Assembly: GCA_003427395.1 (NCBI GenBank)
Contig: BFEA01000065.1
Span: forward strand, 1,748,621 to 1,779,009
Origin: Chara braunii
Lineage: Eukaryota > Streptophyta > Charophyceae > Charales > Characeae
Direction of reading: 5' to 3'
DNA: 30,389 bases
Below the pieces are notes generated by a model. It ran no database searches. It was not told the origin of the DNA and saw nothing but the letters and a program-made list of their open reading frames with translations. The position numbers were made by a program, and so were the translations under genes. Below are positions 1-9,012 of this stretch, in pieces (the stretch's first letter is position 1; each line of letters starts with the position of its first letter).

Positions 1-23
1 GCCCGGCTACGCACCGCCCTTCC

Positions 24-59
24 CTAACTTAGGGTTAGGGTTTACCCTAATTAGGGTTT
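24..59. repeat. degenerate telomere-like motif with a 14-bp palindrome
   Basis: Seen: two tandem TTAGGG-like words on the plus strand (28-43), directly followed by a perfect palindrome ACCCTAA/TTAGGGT (44-57). This looks like a short, decayed interstitial telomeric motif. It is far too short to be a chromosome end, and such words also occur in plant promoters and repeats. Low certainty. Confidence 0.3.
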
Positions 60-239
60 CCCCCAATTACGGTTTTGGGGTTTTGCGCGCGACCGCACGC
101 CACCACGTCCGACTTCTCGAGGCAGAAAATTTTCCGTCGGTTTGTAGTCAGTTAAAAGCCGGGTTCCAACAGATCACTTTTGCCGACTTCTGTTTCCCTT
201 TTATTTTTATAAAAATATAATGAAAATCACTAATTCCTC

Positions 240-683
240 TTAATTTTCCCCTCTTTTCCTTCCTTTCAATACTCCCACTTGTCTTTGTAGCCCACTTAAC
301 TCCGCCTGGGATGGTGTGCCCGCAACTGGTGCAACAGAGCATTCCCCACGTTGACCTTCTACTCCACCTTCTAGGAATCTTTGCCTTAAAGAACTCTCCA
401 TCTCATCCCACGTCTTCGCCTTCTGCTTGAGGGCATATACCTTCTCACTCAGTCCTTCACAGACGAAGAAAGGGAACATGTACCACGTCGCCTTCTTGTC
501 CCGCTTCTTCATAAGGCAAAAATCCTAAAAGTCGTGCAAAAAGCTAGACAAGTTCCTTCCTTGGAACAGCAGGGCACGCAGATCTGGGGGCATTGACTCT
601 TGCAACGCTTCGTGCAGCAGCACCTTCATGAGGCACGAAGTCCTCCAACGCAGGATTTTGGCTAAGCCGCTTTCTTCCGCCAT
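240..683 (-). pseudogene. gag-like capsid fragment with one in-frame TAG
   Basis: From an ATG at 683-681 the minus strand reads 148 codons in a single frame to a TAA at 242-240. One TAG (527-525) interrupts it. The part before the stop begins MAEESGLAKILRW and ends LSSFLHDF. The part after carries TWYMFPFFVCEGL and TWDEMESSLRQRF. The aromatic segment followed by a Thr-Trp-x-Glu-Met...Leu-Arg-x-Arg-Phe motif is typical of Ty3/gypsy Gag capsid domains (family knowledge). No CCHC zinc knuckle follows, so the C-terminal nucleocapsid part is missing or decayed. The position downstream of a PBS on the same strand supports a gag identity. Most likely a dead copy. Stop read-through is possible but unsupported. 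Confidence 0.5.
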
Positions 684-925
684 GATGTTAACAACAGACT
701 GATACGCATAGCGGGCAGTAGACCACCAAACAGTGATTCAGGTAAGCTCAGGCAGACAAAGGCAAACTGCTAACACTTAAATCACGGTATCTACCCTTTT
801 ACTTATGCAATCAAGCCTCAACCCCTAGTTGCCCTGATGCTTATCTTTATAACTACGGTAAGGGGTAGAAAGACGACCACAGCCAAGTCAGGAGAAGCAG
901 ATTTAGTAGAAAAAGGAGGCATTCC

Positions 926-1645
926 CTATCGGGCCACTGCTGCTCGAATCTCCTCCCAGTCTACATTTCCCTCATTCGGATCATGAGACGAGGCGTATAC
1001 GTCCACTGTATTGGCCGTGTTCCTGAGCCACTGACTAGAAGGTGAGAATTTCGGGTCTAAGTACAGACCATATATCAGTTCACATGTATAACGTTTGTAC
1101 TCCCAGTTTCGCACCCTCATAGCGGCTTCAGCTGCCGCTTCTACCCTTGCTAACCTACCAAAGCTCTCCTCTATGAGGAAGTTAGGCAGGGTGACTCGCA
1201 GCGGAGCGGATGGAAGCGCGAACTCTCCAGCGCACTTAACCTCTACATAAGTTAGTACTTGCTCTTTTCCGTCACGGGACACTTCCCTCGCCCATTTAGC
1301 TGCCGCTGCCTCAGCTACCCTCAAAGGCTTAGCAAGCAGGCTTCCATGCCTAAGTGTCAATTCTATCCCATGCTCGGCCCAAAAGGTGGCTGAGGCATAC
1401 ATGGTCACCTTTACAATTGCGCATTCCTGCTAATCGTCGAACCCAGACTCGATCCAGACAAAGACGTCTGTGCCCATTATCACGCCCCACCATGATGAAA
1501 TATACTCTCCTTCTCTGACCCGCCTGGGTAAAGACACCTCGAGTCCTCCCTCTTTCTTAATCGGTCCGAGCATGCGCGGGTCTTCCCGTGCATAAGGCAT
1601 CATGAGTTGCCTTTGCTTTGCCTGGGTTCTGCCCATCACAGACAA
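926..1645 (-). pseudogene. broken ORF of unknown family, one in-frame TAG
   Basis: Two minus-strand ORFs, 1645-1430 (71 codons) and 1408-926 (160 codons), lie in the same frame. They are separated only by a TAG at 1432-1430 plus seven sense codons. The joined reading is protein-like: a mixed N-terminus with GTDVFVWIESGFDD before the stop, then a region rich in Ala, Leu and Arg with two similar Ala-rich helical stretches (AEAAAAKWAREV and VEAAAEAAMRVRNWEY), and an acidic Asp/Glu end. No family is recognised. Upstream (1646-1840) other minus frames look protein-like, which suggests additional frameshifts. It lies between the PBS and the gag-like ORF, so it could be an extra ORF of the retrotransposon or captured host sequence. 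Confidence 0.35.
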
Positions 1646-1840
1646 ACGTCCAGCATGCGCCTTCCGTTATTAGACTGACTATCCCTGCCCCCCTGGGAAG
1701 AGCGACCCAGCCATACAGACTCGATGGCCATCCATGAGACAAGTGTTGGGCTGGAGACATTCCTATAGATTCCTACAGGCTGATAAGTCCCTAATATAAC
1801 CCCGATAGAGTACCCGACACGAAATACCCCCAAACAGGAT

Positions 1841-2800
1841 ATCTACTCAGCCACGAATCCTCACAAACTTAGACAAAACCTAGGATATCTACTTAAAAAT
1901 ATGCCTTCACATTCAGACATAACCGAGGCTGACGAACATCAATTACTGCCTACCATTCCATTAAAGGTAGACAAATTAGTCTAAGTGTTAGCTCTTCCAT
2001 TGCTACTCCAACTCCCTCTAGGATTAGATGTCCTTCACGTAAAGAAGGTATCACCCAGACTCGCTACGCCCCATAGCAGAACATCCGCTTAGAATTCAAA
2101 CTCAAACATGTAAGTCGATGCAAGTAATATCCTTCATCTTTCCTTAACCTACTTCTCCTCAAGGCGCACAGACGACTTATAACCTGCCACCTAGGAGAGG
2201 GTCTATACCTTCAGTTCTTAATAGAGGAATATTATCTCACTCATCCTTAGTTCCATTCTGCTGCAACCGTATCACGATGCTTTCCCAACTACTCAGATGA
2301 CTCTTATGGCAGTCAGGGAGGGTACACCATAGGGTTAATCCTCACAATAGCCATGCTTAACCTTAGCCACGCCAAACACGCAAAGCACCGCCGAAGCCTG
2401 CCAACTATCGAATCAGAAGGGTTACCAATCCCAAATACCATCATGCCAGTCAGAGCCGGAGAACGCAGAATCGAAACACTTATCACCCTCGAGTCACTCA
2501 TACCACATTAATCCCAATCAGGTCACATCAATCAAGACCATACCGCCTAATCAACCCTTACTTTGCGTTTTTTATCCAGCACGGTCTGCTAACAACCATT
2601 CTGTCCAGACCAGTCAATAAAGAAGAAGTGGTCACTTCGCCTGAATCATCAACCTGCCTCGAATCTATGACAATTCCAATCAATAGTCGAGATATCAACT
2701 GATCACTCACATAGCCTCAACGAAAATTTCTTATTCTCCTATTCTCTCACTTCCCGTACCCGGATGTCGTTCCACCAGGGACAACGGTAGACAACCGTTA
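1841..2800 (-). other. non-coding leader between PBS and first ORF
   Basis: About 960 bp with no convincing ORF on either strand, no tandem repeat and ordinary composition. By position it would be the 5' untranslated leader of the minus-strand LTR element. Nothing else was recognised in it. Confidence 0.3.
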
Positions 2801-2818
2801 TCCCCGGCAACGGCGCCA
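2801..2818 (-). other. primer-binding site, tRNA-Asp type
   Basis: The plus strand reads TCCCCGGCAACGGCGCCA, which is the 3' end of plant-type tRNA-Asp(GUC) including CCA. The minus strand is therefore complementary over 18 of 18 bases. It lies two bases inside the LTR end (…CGACA on the minus strand). This fixes the orientation of the element and the inner LTR boundary. Confidence 0.8.
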
Positions 2819-2820
2819 CC

Positions 2821-3497
2821 TGTCGAGCGCATCGGTCCGGCACCGCACAAGGGCAGCGAGGGACCCTCCCGGCCGCGTCACGTAGGAGTTGGTCTAAATC
2901 CTGGTCGCGAATACATGATGGAGCTTCCTTAGGCCGCTCCGAACGAGTGCATCAGCCATACCTTTCACGAGCCCCTACGACAGGATAGGGCCTACGCGAG
3001 GCACGACTTACCTACACCTTACGGGAGCTGTCACCTCCCTTCGGTGGGCGTATCCCCGCCGAGGTGGACCAGTCGAGGGCGTTTCTCGTTCGCTGTAGCA
3101 TAGGGGGTGCGCGCGGTAATACACGTCTATCGGACCCGCACGCGAACCGACAGCTTGGGGGGCTGAGGTCCCAAGCGCGATTCGACATCGGTCGACTAGG
3201 ACGCATCCCACACACCACGCGCACTTCACTTTACGAACACACATACACACAAAACAACATATATACGAAACGACACAACGCAAACAACGCGACAACGCTC
3301 CTAGCCCCTCGGTAGCCGTCCCATAACTTTCCGACGTGGAAATCGGATGGGCGTCGCGCGCGAGACTTAGTATAAAACCGCGCGGACGCAGAGCCTATTT
3401 ATATCGACTAGCAATGCAATCGTACGCAAGCAGTCGCGACGATGGCATACTATGTAGTACCCATAGTCATGCGACCCTCGTTAATCTCGAGGGTCGC
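2821..3497 (-). repeat. 5' LTR, copy 1
   Basis: The minus-strand LTR ends …GCTCGACA at 2821, just before the PBS. It aligns along its length with 10018-10738 in reverse complement, sharing, for example, the blocks around 2850-3040, 3080-3210 and 3340-3497. Its outer end is a 10-bp-stem hairpin, GCGACCCTCG (3471-3480) / CGAGGGTCGC (3488-3497). It abuts the outer end of the palindrome's left arm (3500), so it inserted at, or was captured by, that boundary. The outer end lacks the usual TG, so the exact terminus is uncertain. Confidence 0.6.
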
Positions 3498-3499
3498 TA

Positions 3500-4330
3500 T
3501 CGGTGCGAATACCCTTACAAGGGTATCCGCCCTTGTTTTTGTAAGCAACAAAAAATAGTTTTGGTTTAAAGTTTAAGTATACCGCGCTTAGCGCGGCTGC
3601 GTCTGTGAGTTATGTTGACGGGATGGTTGACTAGAGTAAAGAGTGCGTGGGCGCGCAGGTTTAAGGCGCTCGTGATTTTTTTTCCGCGTTTGATGATAAA
3701 GCCGGCCGGATATCGGACGTTTTGTCGAATAATATTATTAATAGTTATTTATATTTGATTAAGCGAGAATTGGGGGTATTTTCGGTTAGTGGTATGTTTG
3801 ACTGAGACCTGCGTGCATACGGAAAACGACCTCGGCGACGGCATCGGCAACGATGGCTCGATTTCGTGCGGGGAACGGGGTGTCGTAGGATGGCGCGCAG
3901 GGCAATTATGGCCTAGTATAAGCAAGCCGGTGTGGGCACTGGGAGCCTGGCAGCCGGTTTGTTGGCCCAAAACGCCGCGCCGCACCGCCTTGTATGGTAT
4001 TCTGCGGGCGTTGGTCTCAGGCTTGGGCTTAGCCCTATAGGTTACGACTTTAGGCTGACGTTACGGAGGTTCGGGGATCGAGGTCGGCAGGCATCGGTGC
4101 AGCAGTTATAGCAGAGCGACGTGGAAAAGACTGAGGGGTCGAGGGTCCGACGGGGCTATCCCCCTTCGTTCTTGTTTACAGGCACCACGGAAGGGGCCGA
4201 TCCGTAGGGCTCCCCGTTAGTTCCCTACTCTATTTTTATTATTTTTATTTTTTTCTTCTTCTGTTTATTTTTGTTTTACTCACGTCCCGTTCTGGGACGC
4301 GATATCGGGCCTGACGCAGGGCCACGTAGA
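3500..4330. repeat. outer inverted repeat, left
   Basis: Non-coding, and pairs with about 17390-18285. Landmarks: hairpin ATACCCTT/AAGGGTAT near the outer end, CCGCGC/GCGCGG hairpin near 3590, GGCGTTGGTCTCAGGCTTGG near 4005 (mirror near 17765), GGGGCTATCCCCCT near 4155 (mirror near 17625), and an AT-rich pyrimidine tract at 4230-4270. No gene seen. Confidence 0.75.
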
Positions 4331-4634
4331 GTGTGTTGTACTTACGGGGCGTATGAAGTATGGCTGCAAACTGTTTCGGGATTACGCCAAAGCACCCGGT
4401 TATGGTGTTCCGGGGGCTCCGTAACACCCACATCCGTGTTCACGCCTCCAACGAGGGAACATGTGGGGGCCGCACCCACCAGCAGGAGTGATACCTGCTG
4501 TAGGGGGCGGGTGGTGCCAGCCGAGGTCAGTCGACAGTATCGAGACCGGGCTTTTCCAAAGGACCGGTCCATGTGCCTCTCCCCCGGTCCCCTCCTCCTA
4601 TGGGCACCAACGGGTGACGAGCGTGGGACTGGTC

Positions 4635-4940
4635 GGGCGGCATTGGGCAGTCAAGAGCGCTAAGGCTGAGAAGCGGGGTAGCAAGGCGGGAGGAATGAAC
4701 AGGGAAGAAGGGGTGTGCCGGGTGCAGGCAGGGTTGATAACTGCTGGGCAGGAATGCTCGTTGGAGGGGGTATAGGGCGAAAGACTAATCGAACCGTCTA
4801 GTAGCTGGTTCCCTCCGAAGTTTTCCCTCAGACCAGCTGACTGTCGGGCGGACGCTAGCACAAGCAAGGCGCATGCGGAGTGCTGGCCGAATTGCGCAAG
4901 GAGAGCCGAAATGAACCCGGCCCTGAATGGGCGCTAAGGT
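4635..4940 (+). pseudogene. LSU (28S) rRNA-derived segment, domain II, 5' piece
   Basis: The block 4769-4831 matches the universally conserved domain II sequence of eukaryotic large-subunit rRNA almost base for base. It includes GGGCGAAAGACTAATCGAAC and TCTAGTAGCTGGTTCCCTCC, then CGAAG and TTTCCCTCAG. Upstream (from about 4635) and downstream (to about 4940) the match is weaker but in the right order, for example GGTATAGGGCG before the core and CCGAAATGA after it. The similarity then stops at an (AG)n tract, and the next part of the LSU resumes on the same strand at 16796. Most likely a split rDNA pseudogene. Coordinates outside the core are approximate. Confidence 0.7.
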
Positions 4941-4945
4941 AGCGC

Positions 4946-5009
<64 letters not shown>
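4941..5009 (+). repeat. (AG)n microsatellite
   Basis: An almost pure AG run of about 29 copies (4952-5009) directly after the rRNA-like piece. It has no equivalent in the right arm. Confidence 0.95.
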
Positions 5010-5010
<1 letters not shown>

Positions 5011-5064
5011 CACTGGAAAGAAAACGATGGGCCGAGGCGGAGTGCGGTGGCGGCAGGCTGAGTG

Positions 5065-5101
5065 GAGGCAGAATGAACCGGGCGCGAAGTCGCGCCAGGT
5101 A
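5065..5101 (+). repeat. GGCGCG hairpin (family D)
   Basis: GGCGCGA AG TCGCGCC forms a perfect 7-bp stem flanked by ACC/GGT. Mirror relatives in the right arm at 16193-16214 (GGCGC/GCGCC) and 16357-16384 (ACCCGG/CCGGGT) keep pairing with different bases. Related sequence also lies at 4913-4940 (GCCC/GGGC). Confidence 0.6.
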
Positions 5102-5159
5102 CTTTCAGTAGAAGGAGATTAGAGATGGCAGAGGGGCAGACGAGGCGCAGTGGGGAAAG

Positions 5160-6190
5160 GACGGCGTGCGTGATTTTCCACGAAATCGGGCGAAGGAAAG
5201 GTCGAAGTTGGGGTTTTGGAGTAAGGCGAGGACGATGACGAAGTTAGTTTTGGTATGGGGTTAGTGGTTTAGAAGTTAGTAAGGAAGAACACTGCGTGGA
5301 TATGGCCGGAGGTAGCGAAGGAGGGAGAGTAGAATTGAGAAAGCTCGGTCATTATATAACCGATTTGTCAGATCTAAGATGTTAGACTGAGTTTTCTGCC
5401 TAGGGCGAATCCGTTGATGCGGTCGGAGTAGCAAGAAAGTTAGTGTATGAAAGGTTACTAACGAAATGGGGTGCGCAGAGATATGGCCGACGTGAGAGAA
5501 AAAAGGAAGAAAAACACATCCCGCTCGTTACTTAATGAAAATCGAGCGGGCGAGGACCCGAAACGGGGGTTGTGGGATATGGCGAGGAGGCCTATGAAGT
5601 CATAAGTTTCTTTTGGGATGTGGTTCGGTCGGCATAGCCTACGGAGTGTGCGCGGAGCTGTTCGGGAGGTTGGATATGATGGGAGTGGAACTGTTTATCG
5701 CATCGGATCCTCGATAGATTCGGGCGAGTGAAGGGTGTGGAATGGGGTTTTAAGGACGGGCGAACCCGAATGTGAAGTTAGTTCTGATAGAAGATTAGTA
5801 AATTTGGAGTTAGAAAAGAGAATGGATTTAGACGCGGGAGTGAGCCAGATGCATGCGAGAACAAAGATGGCGGGTTGAGACTTCGGCGCAGCAGATAAGA
5901 GAGAGCGTTGTCGATTGGAGGCGGATTCGGGAAAGGAAAGAGGCGATTCGGGGGTTTTGACCCCGGGCGAACATAGTTATGAGGTTAGTTTTAGAGTTAG
6001 GTGCATAGAATCAGAGGTTAGTAGGAAACGAGCTGCGCGGAGGTGGCAAAGAGGGAGATGAGATGGCGAGGGGAAGAGCCTGTAGCTCACTCGATTCTTA
6101 TCGAGTTCGAGCGGGGAAAAGTGCAGAGTTGGGGTTTTGAGGCGCTGCGAGCATGATGATGAAACTAGATTTTGAAGTGATTGGGTAGAT
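5160..6190 (+). repeat. family C hairpin minisatellite, left arm
   Basis: About six degenerate units of roughly 175-205 bp. Each has a short hairpin followed by a G-rich stretch with GGGGTTTTG, GAAGTTAGTTTTG and GCGCGGAG…TGGC words. Hairpins: 5172-5187 (GATTT/AAATC), 5346-5364 (TCGGT/ACCGA), 5520-5550 (CCCGCTCG/CGAGCGGG), about 5699-5726 (imperfect), about 5905, and 6090-6105 (CTCGAT/ATCGAG). The stems differ in sequence from unit to unit but stay paired. No gene. Confidence 0.65.
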
Positions 6191-7116
6191 TTGGTGGTGC
6201 GAAGAGAGTGGAAAAGGATCAGGGATTCGGGATGCTTACCTGCGAAGCGGCGGATGTTGGAAACGTACTCGAGTGATACGCCGCAGCCGTCAGAAGGAGG
6301 CTACAAGAGGCCAACCGTGAGTTTGGATATTACATGTGACTGTACCTGCCCTGTACAGGAGGCAGAGGAGGCTTACCCGTATCGTGTGGGTTCCCTGACA
6401 CTTCGTGATCACGGCTGGCGCATTCTTGTGGGAGTACTCTTGGCCACAACCTGATAAAATCTGCAGCTGGTACGGCGTCGTTTCTGCTGCATGAAGGAGA
6501 GCTCGTAGTTGTGGTGAGCTTACTGCTGCGCCCTCTTCTTTTGCCCCCTTCATGCAAGCCGCTCCAGCAGGTTGGGGTTCATACTGGTTGCTGTGCCTCG
6601 CTGAGTACAGGGTAGCCGCGTGTAGAGGTCCATATCAAGTGTTGCCGCGACACCCGATACTCACATGCAAAGTGTTATGTGTACGGTGGGTTGTCAAGAT
6701 TCCGTGGAACTATCTGCGTTTTGAGTTGCTGGGTAATAACGGTTAGTCTAAGGAGAGGTGTTATGACGCAGAGGAGTGGCTAGACTATGCAGGAGGGAGA
6801 GGTACTGTTGCGAGTTGAGAGGTCGCCAGGGGCTGACGTCGACAGTGTGACTGAGGCTGATGAGGTAGCTGTTGGTGCTATTGGTGGGCACTTGCTGGGA
6901 CAAAGGAAGGGGGTGTTGCGAATTGAGAGGTCGTCAGAAGGGCCGGTTCTGCGGTTGACTGAAAGCAGATCAAGCTATTTTACTTGGTCATCATTGTGGG
7001 GCCCTCAGGCGAGCCAAGATAACAAGACCCTCTTCCGCGAGTCTGATTCCAACTCTCTTGTATCTGAGAGTCTCTACCTTCTACTTCTATCGTTTCTAAC
7101 TCTCAGTCTAGTCGTT
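6191..7116. other. diverged non-coding part of left arm
   Basis: No convincing gene. The short ORFs here have no recognisable domain. There is one clear hairpin, GCATGAAGG (6489-6497) / CCTTCATGC (6547-6555). The mirror region in the right arm (about 13700-14900) aligns only in patches, for example the words GAGAGGTCGTCAGAAGG near 6925 and their counterpart near 13865. Confidence 0.5.
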
Positions 7117-7249
7117 GGTTACGAGAGGAAGGCGGCAGGCGGGATTGCAACCCGTAGGTCCGCGTCAAGACTTTGTGGGGAGTCGACCCACCGATTGCGG
7201 GAGTTTTGCCGGAACTAAGGAGGAGTTCTGGAGGCAGGGAATCATCAAG
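7117..7249 (+). repeat. highly conserved core block, left copy
   Basis: From GGTTACGAGAGGAAGGCGGC onward, the first 56 bases are identical to the reverse complement of 13558-13687, and about 95% of the first 104 bases match. Much of the rest of the arms is far more diverged. It contains CGGG/CCCG and GTGGG/CCCAC stem-loops. A reading frame is open through both copies, but this may simply follow from DNA identity. Function unknown. Confidence 0.7.
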
Positions 7250-7499
7250 TATACCATCTCCATCTGTACAATCCAGTACTACCTATGTTTGCCTATCCCC
7301 CTGCAGTATGATTGATGTATGCATGAGTTTGTCCCTATGATTATTGTTTCTCTTCAGGGCCTAATCAAATTGAAGGGAAGGAACGTGTGAGCGTGAAGCC
7401 TAAGTTTTTTTTTATTATGATTGAAAGCAGACAAAGGGAAAACTGGGGGAAGGTGGGAGGAAGGTAGTTTTGCATGCGTTTGGAAGGGTCAACCAAAGC
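7250..7499. other. non-coding arm segment
   Basis: AT-rich arm sequence between the core block and family A. It has mirror matches at 13310-13560. No gene or motif recognised. Confidence 0.6.
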
Positions 7500-8162
7500 C
7501 TGAGCATTGTTTCTACTGTGAATGACTCAGGGCTATGTTTCTTTGGCTGTTTTCTGAAGGACCAGACATTGTTTCTACTGTGAATGGCCTGGTTGCTATG
7601 TTTATTTGGTTGTTTTCTAGAGTATTAGATATTGTTTCCTAGTTGAATAATCTGTTTACTCTAGTTAACTCTGAGAGTTTACCTGATTGAAGGGGTTTAA
7701 ATTCTTGTTTATTCTGAGGGAGAATTTTTGGTCTAACGCTAAGCATTGTTTCCATGGTGAATGGTTTAGCCTGAAAACCACGCACATAAATTAAACTGAG
7801 TATAAAGGAAAATACTCTATGTATATTTGCATGTGAACTGACAGCTGGGCATTGTTTCTACTGTGAATGGTCCATCGTTAAGCCATATCATTAAGAAGAG
7901 AAAATGAAAAATACAGAGTATAAATTAAAATAGTTTGGGCACGCTGAACATTGTTTCTATTGTGAATGGTTCAGTCGCCTGCCCATATTTGCCTTTTCTT
8001 TTTTGAAAAATCTTTGGATATTAAACAGCTCTGGGCGACTAGGCATTATTTCCATGGCGAATGGCCTAGTCATCTGCACAAAAGAAGAAAGAATAGTTGT
8101 GCAACCTGTTCGTGTATATCATAAAGACAAGCTGGACATTGTTTCCATGGCGAATGGTCCAG
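7500..8162 (+). repeat. family A: eight covarying stem-loops, left arm
   Basis: Eight copies of a hairpin with conserved core CATTGTTTCTACTGTGAATG, or a TTTCCATGG loop variant, at 7500-7530, 7561-7592, 7627-7653, 7738-7770, 7846-7874, 7944-7974, 8038-8070 and 8132-8162. ATT/AAT closes the loop and a single extra purine is usually bulged. The outer 5-7 bp differ between copies but pair: CTGAG/CTCAG, ACCAG/CTGGT, GCTAAGC/GTTTAGC, TGGGC/GTCCA, CTGAAC/GTTCAG, ACTAGGC/GCCTAGT, CTGGAC/GTCCAG. Spacing is irregular (about 60-110 bp). No coding potential seen. Confidence 0.85.
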
Positions 8163-8440
8163 TTATGTCTTATGTAAGATGGGTATAAGGATTCAAGAAC
8201 TTGAAGACTCACGAAATATTTATATGGAATTAACTTGGGATGGTGAGAGTACTTACATTCGTGGTTTGGTTTGCATGTGACTGGATGGGATGACTAGTTT
8301 GTTTCGGTTTCAATTTTATAGGTAGTTGCTTTAGTTGCTAGCCACATGCTAGAGCCATAGGAGTTAGTGTCAGTTTCTGCATTTTCTGTAATAACTTTTT
8401 TTACTTGGGTCAATTCCTGCATTTTCTGAGATCTTTTCTT

Positions 8441-9012
8441 ATACTTGGCTTTGTATAAATCTTGGCAAGCTACTTTTCATACAGGAAGCGCTGCGAAAAT
8501 TTCTACAAATCCAAGAAGTTAGTAAACTTTTGACTTGTCAGCGTTCAACTTGTCTTTTCCATATATCACTTAGTATAAATCTGGAAAGTCTCATTTTCTA
8601 GAAGGAGTGCTGCCCAAATTTTTACTAATTCAGGGAGTTAGACAAAATTGGACTTTGAGAAGTCAAAGTTATTCTCAAATTCTGGACCTCGCTTTGTATA
8701 AATTTTGGGAGAGCACTTTTCTATAGGGAGTGCTGCCAAAATTTCTGCAAAACTGAGGAGTTAATTAAATCTTATCTAAATTGAACTCAAGTTTGTCTTG
8801 TGAGTTCAAATCTGACTTAGTATAAATCTGGGAAGTCTCCCTTTGTAAAGGGAGTGCTGCCCAAAGTTTTACTAAATCAGGGAGTTAGACAAAATTTGAC
8901 TTTCCAGGAGTTAGAGATTATTTTTGCTCTCATATCTGAGCTTATATAAATTCTGAAAAGACACTTTTCCTACGGGAAGCGCTGCCAAAATTTTCTTAGT
9001 TTAGAGGAGATA
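8441..9012 (+). repeat. family B: five ~122-bp hairpin repeats, left arm
   Basis: Five units at about 122-bp intervals, each starting near TATAAAT (about 8453, 8573, 8696, 8822, 8945). Two subtypes alternate, CTTTGTATAAAT and ACTTAGTATAAAT, so the true period is about 245 bp. Each has a GGAGTGCTGCC-like block. Unit 3 folds as AAATTTTGG (8700-8708) / CCAAAATTT (8736-8744) with inner AGCACT/AGTGCT. Unit 4 has CTCCCTTT/AAAGGGAG (8837-8854). Linkers are also self-complementary, for example TTTGAGAA/TTCTCAAA and TGAACTCA/TGAGTTCA. Confidence 0.75.

Larger units (their letters stand above)
1..3497 (-). mobile_element. 5' portion of a degenerate LTR retrotransposon
   Basis: Read on the minus strand, the order is LTR (3497 to 2821), a 2-base gap, a tRNA-Asp primer-binding site, a leader, a broken ORF of unknown family and a broken gag-like ORF. 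This is the canonical order of an LTR retrotransposon. The window edge removes protease, RT, RNase H, integrase and the 3' LTR. In-frame stops show it is not intact. A second copy of the LTR, in the opposite orientation, is at 10018-10738. The tRNA-Asp primer and the gag-like protein suggest Ty3/gypsy, but no RT is visible to confirm the superfamily. Confidence 0.55.

Noticed and set aside
4271-4867. Several overlapping ORFs of 76-130 codons
   Set aside because: They overlap on both strands across the rRNA-like segment, whose similarity explains the sequence better than a protein would.
7115-7315. Peptide frame shared by both arms (ERKAAGGIATRRSASRL)
   Set aside because: The DNA is nearly identical in both arms, so frame conservation carries little extra weight. 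The frame has no recognisable domain. Kept only as a possibility in the conserved-core finding.
7500-8162. CRISPR array or Cas12a-type direct repeat (TTTCTACTGTG loop)
   Set aside because: Eukaryotic context, irregular spacing, repeats that vary in their stems, and no cas genes. The short resemblance to a Cas12a repeat is taken as chance.
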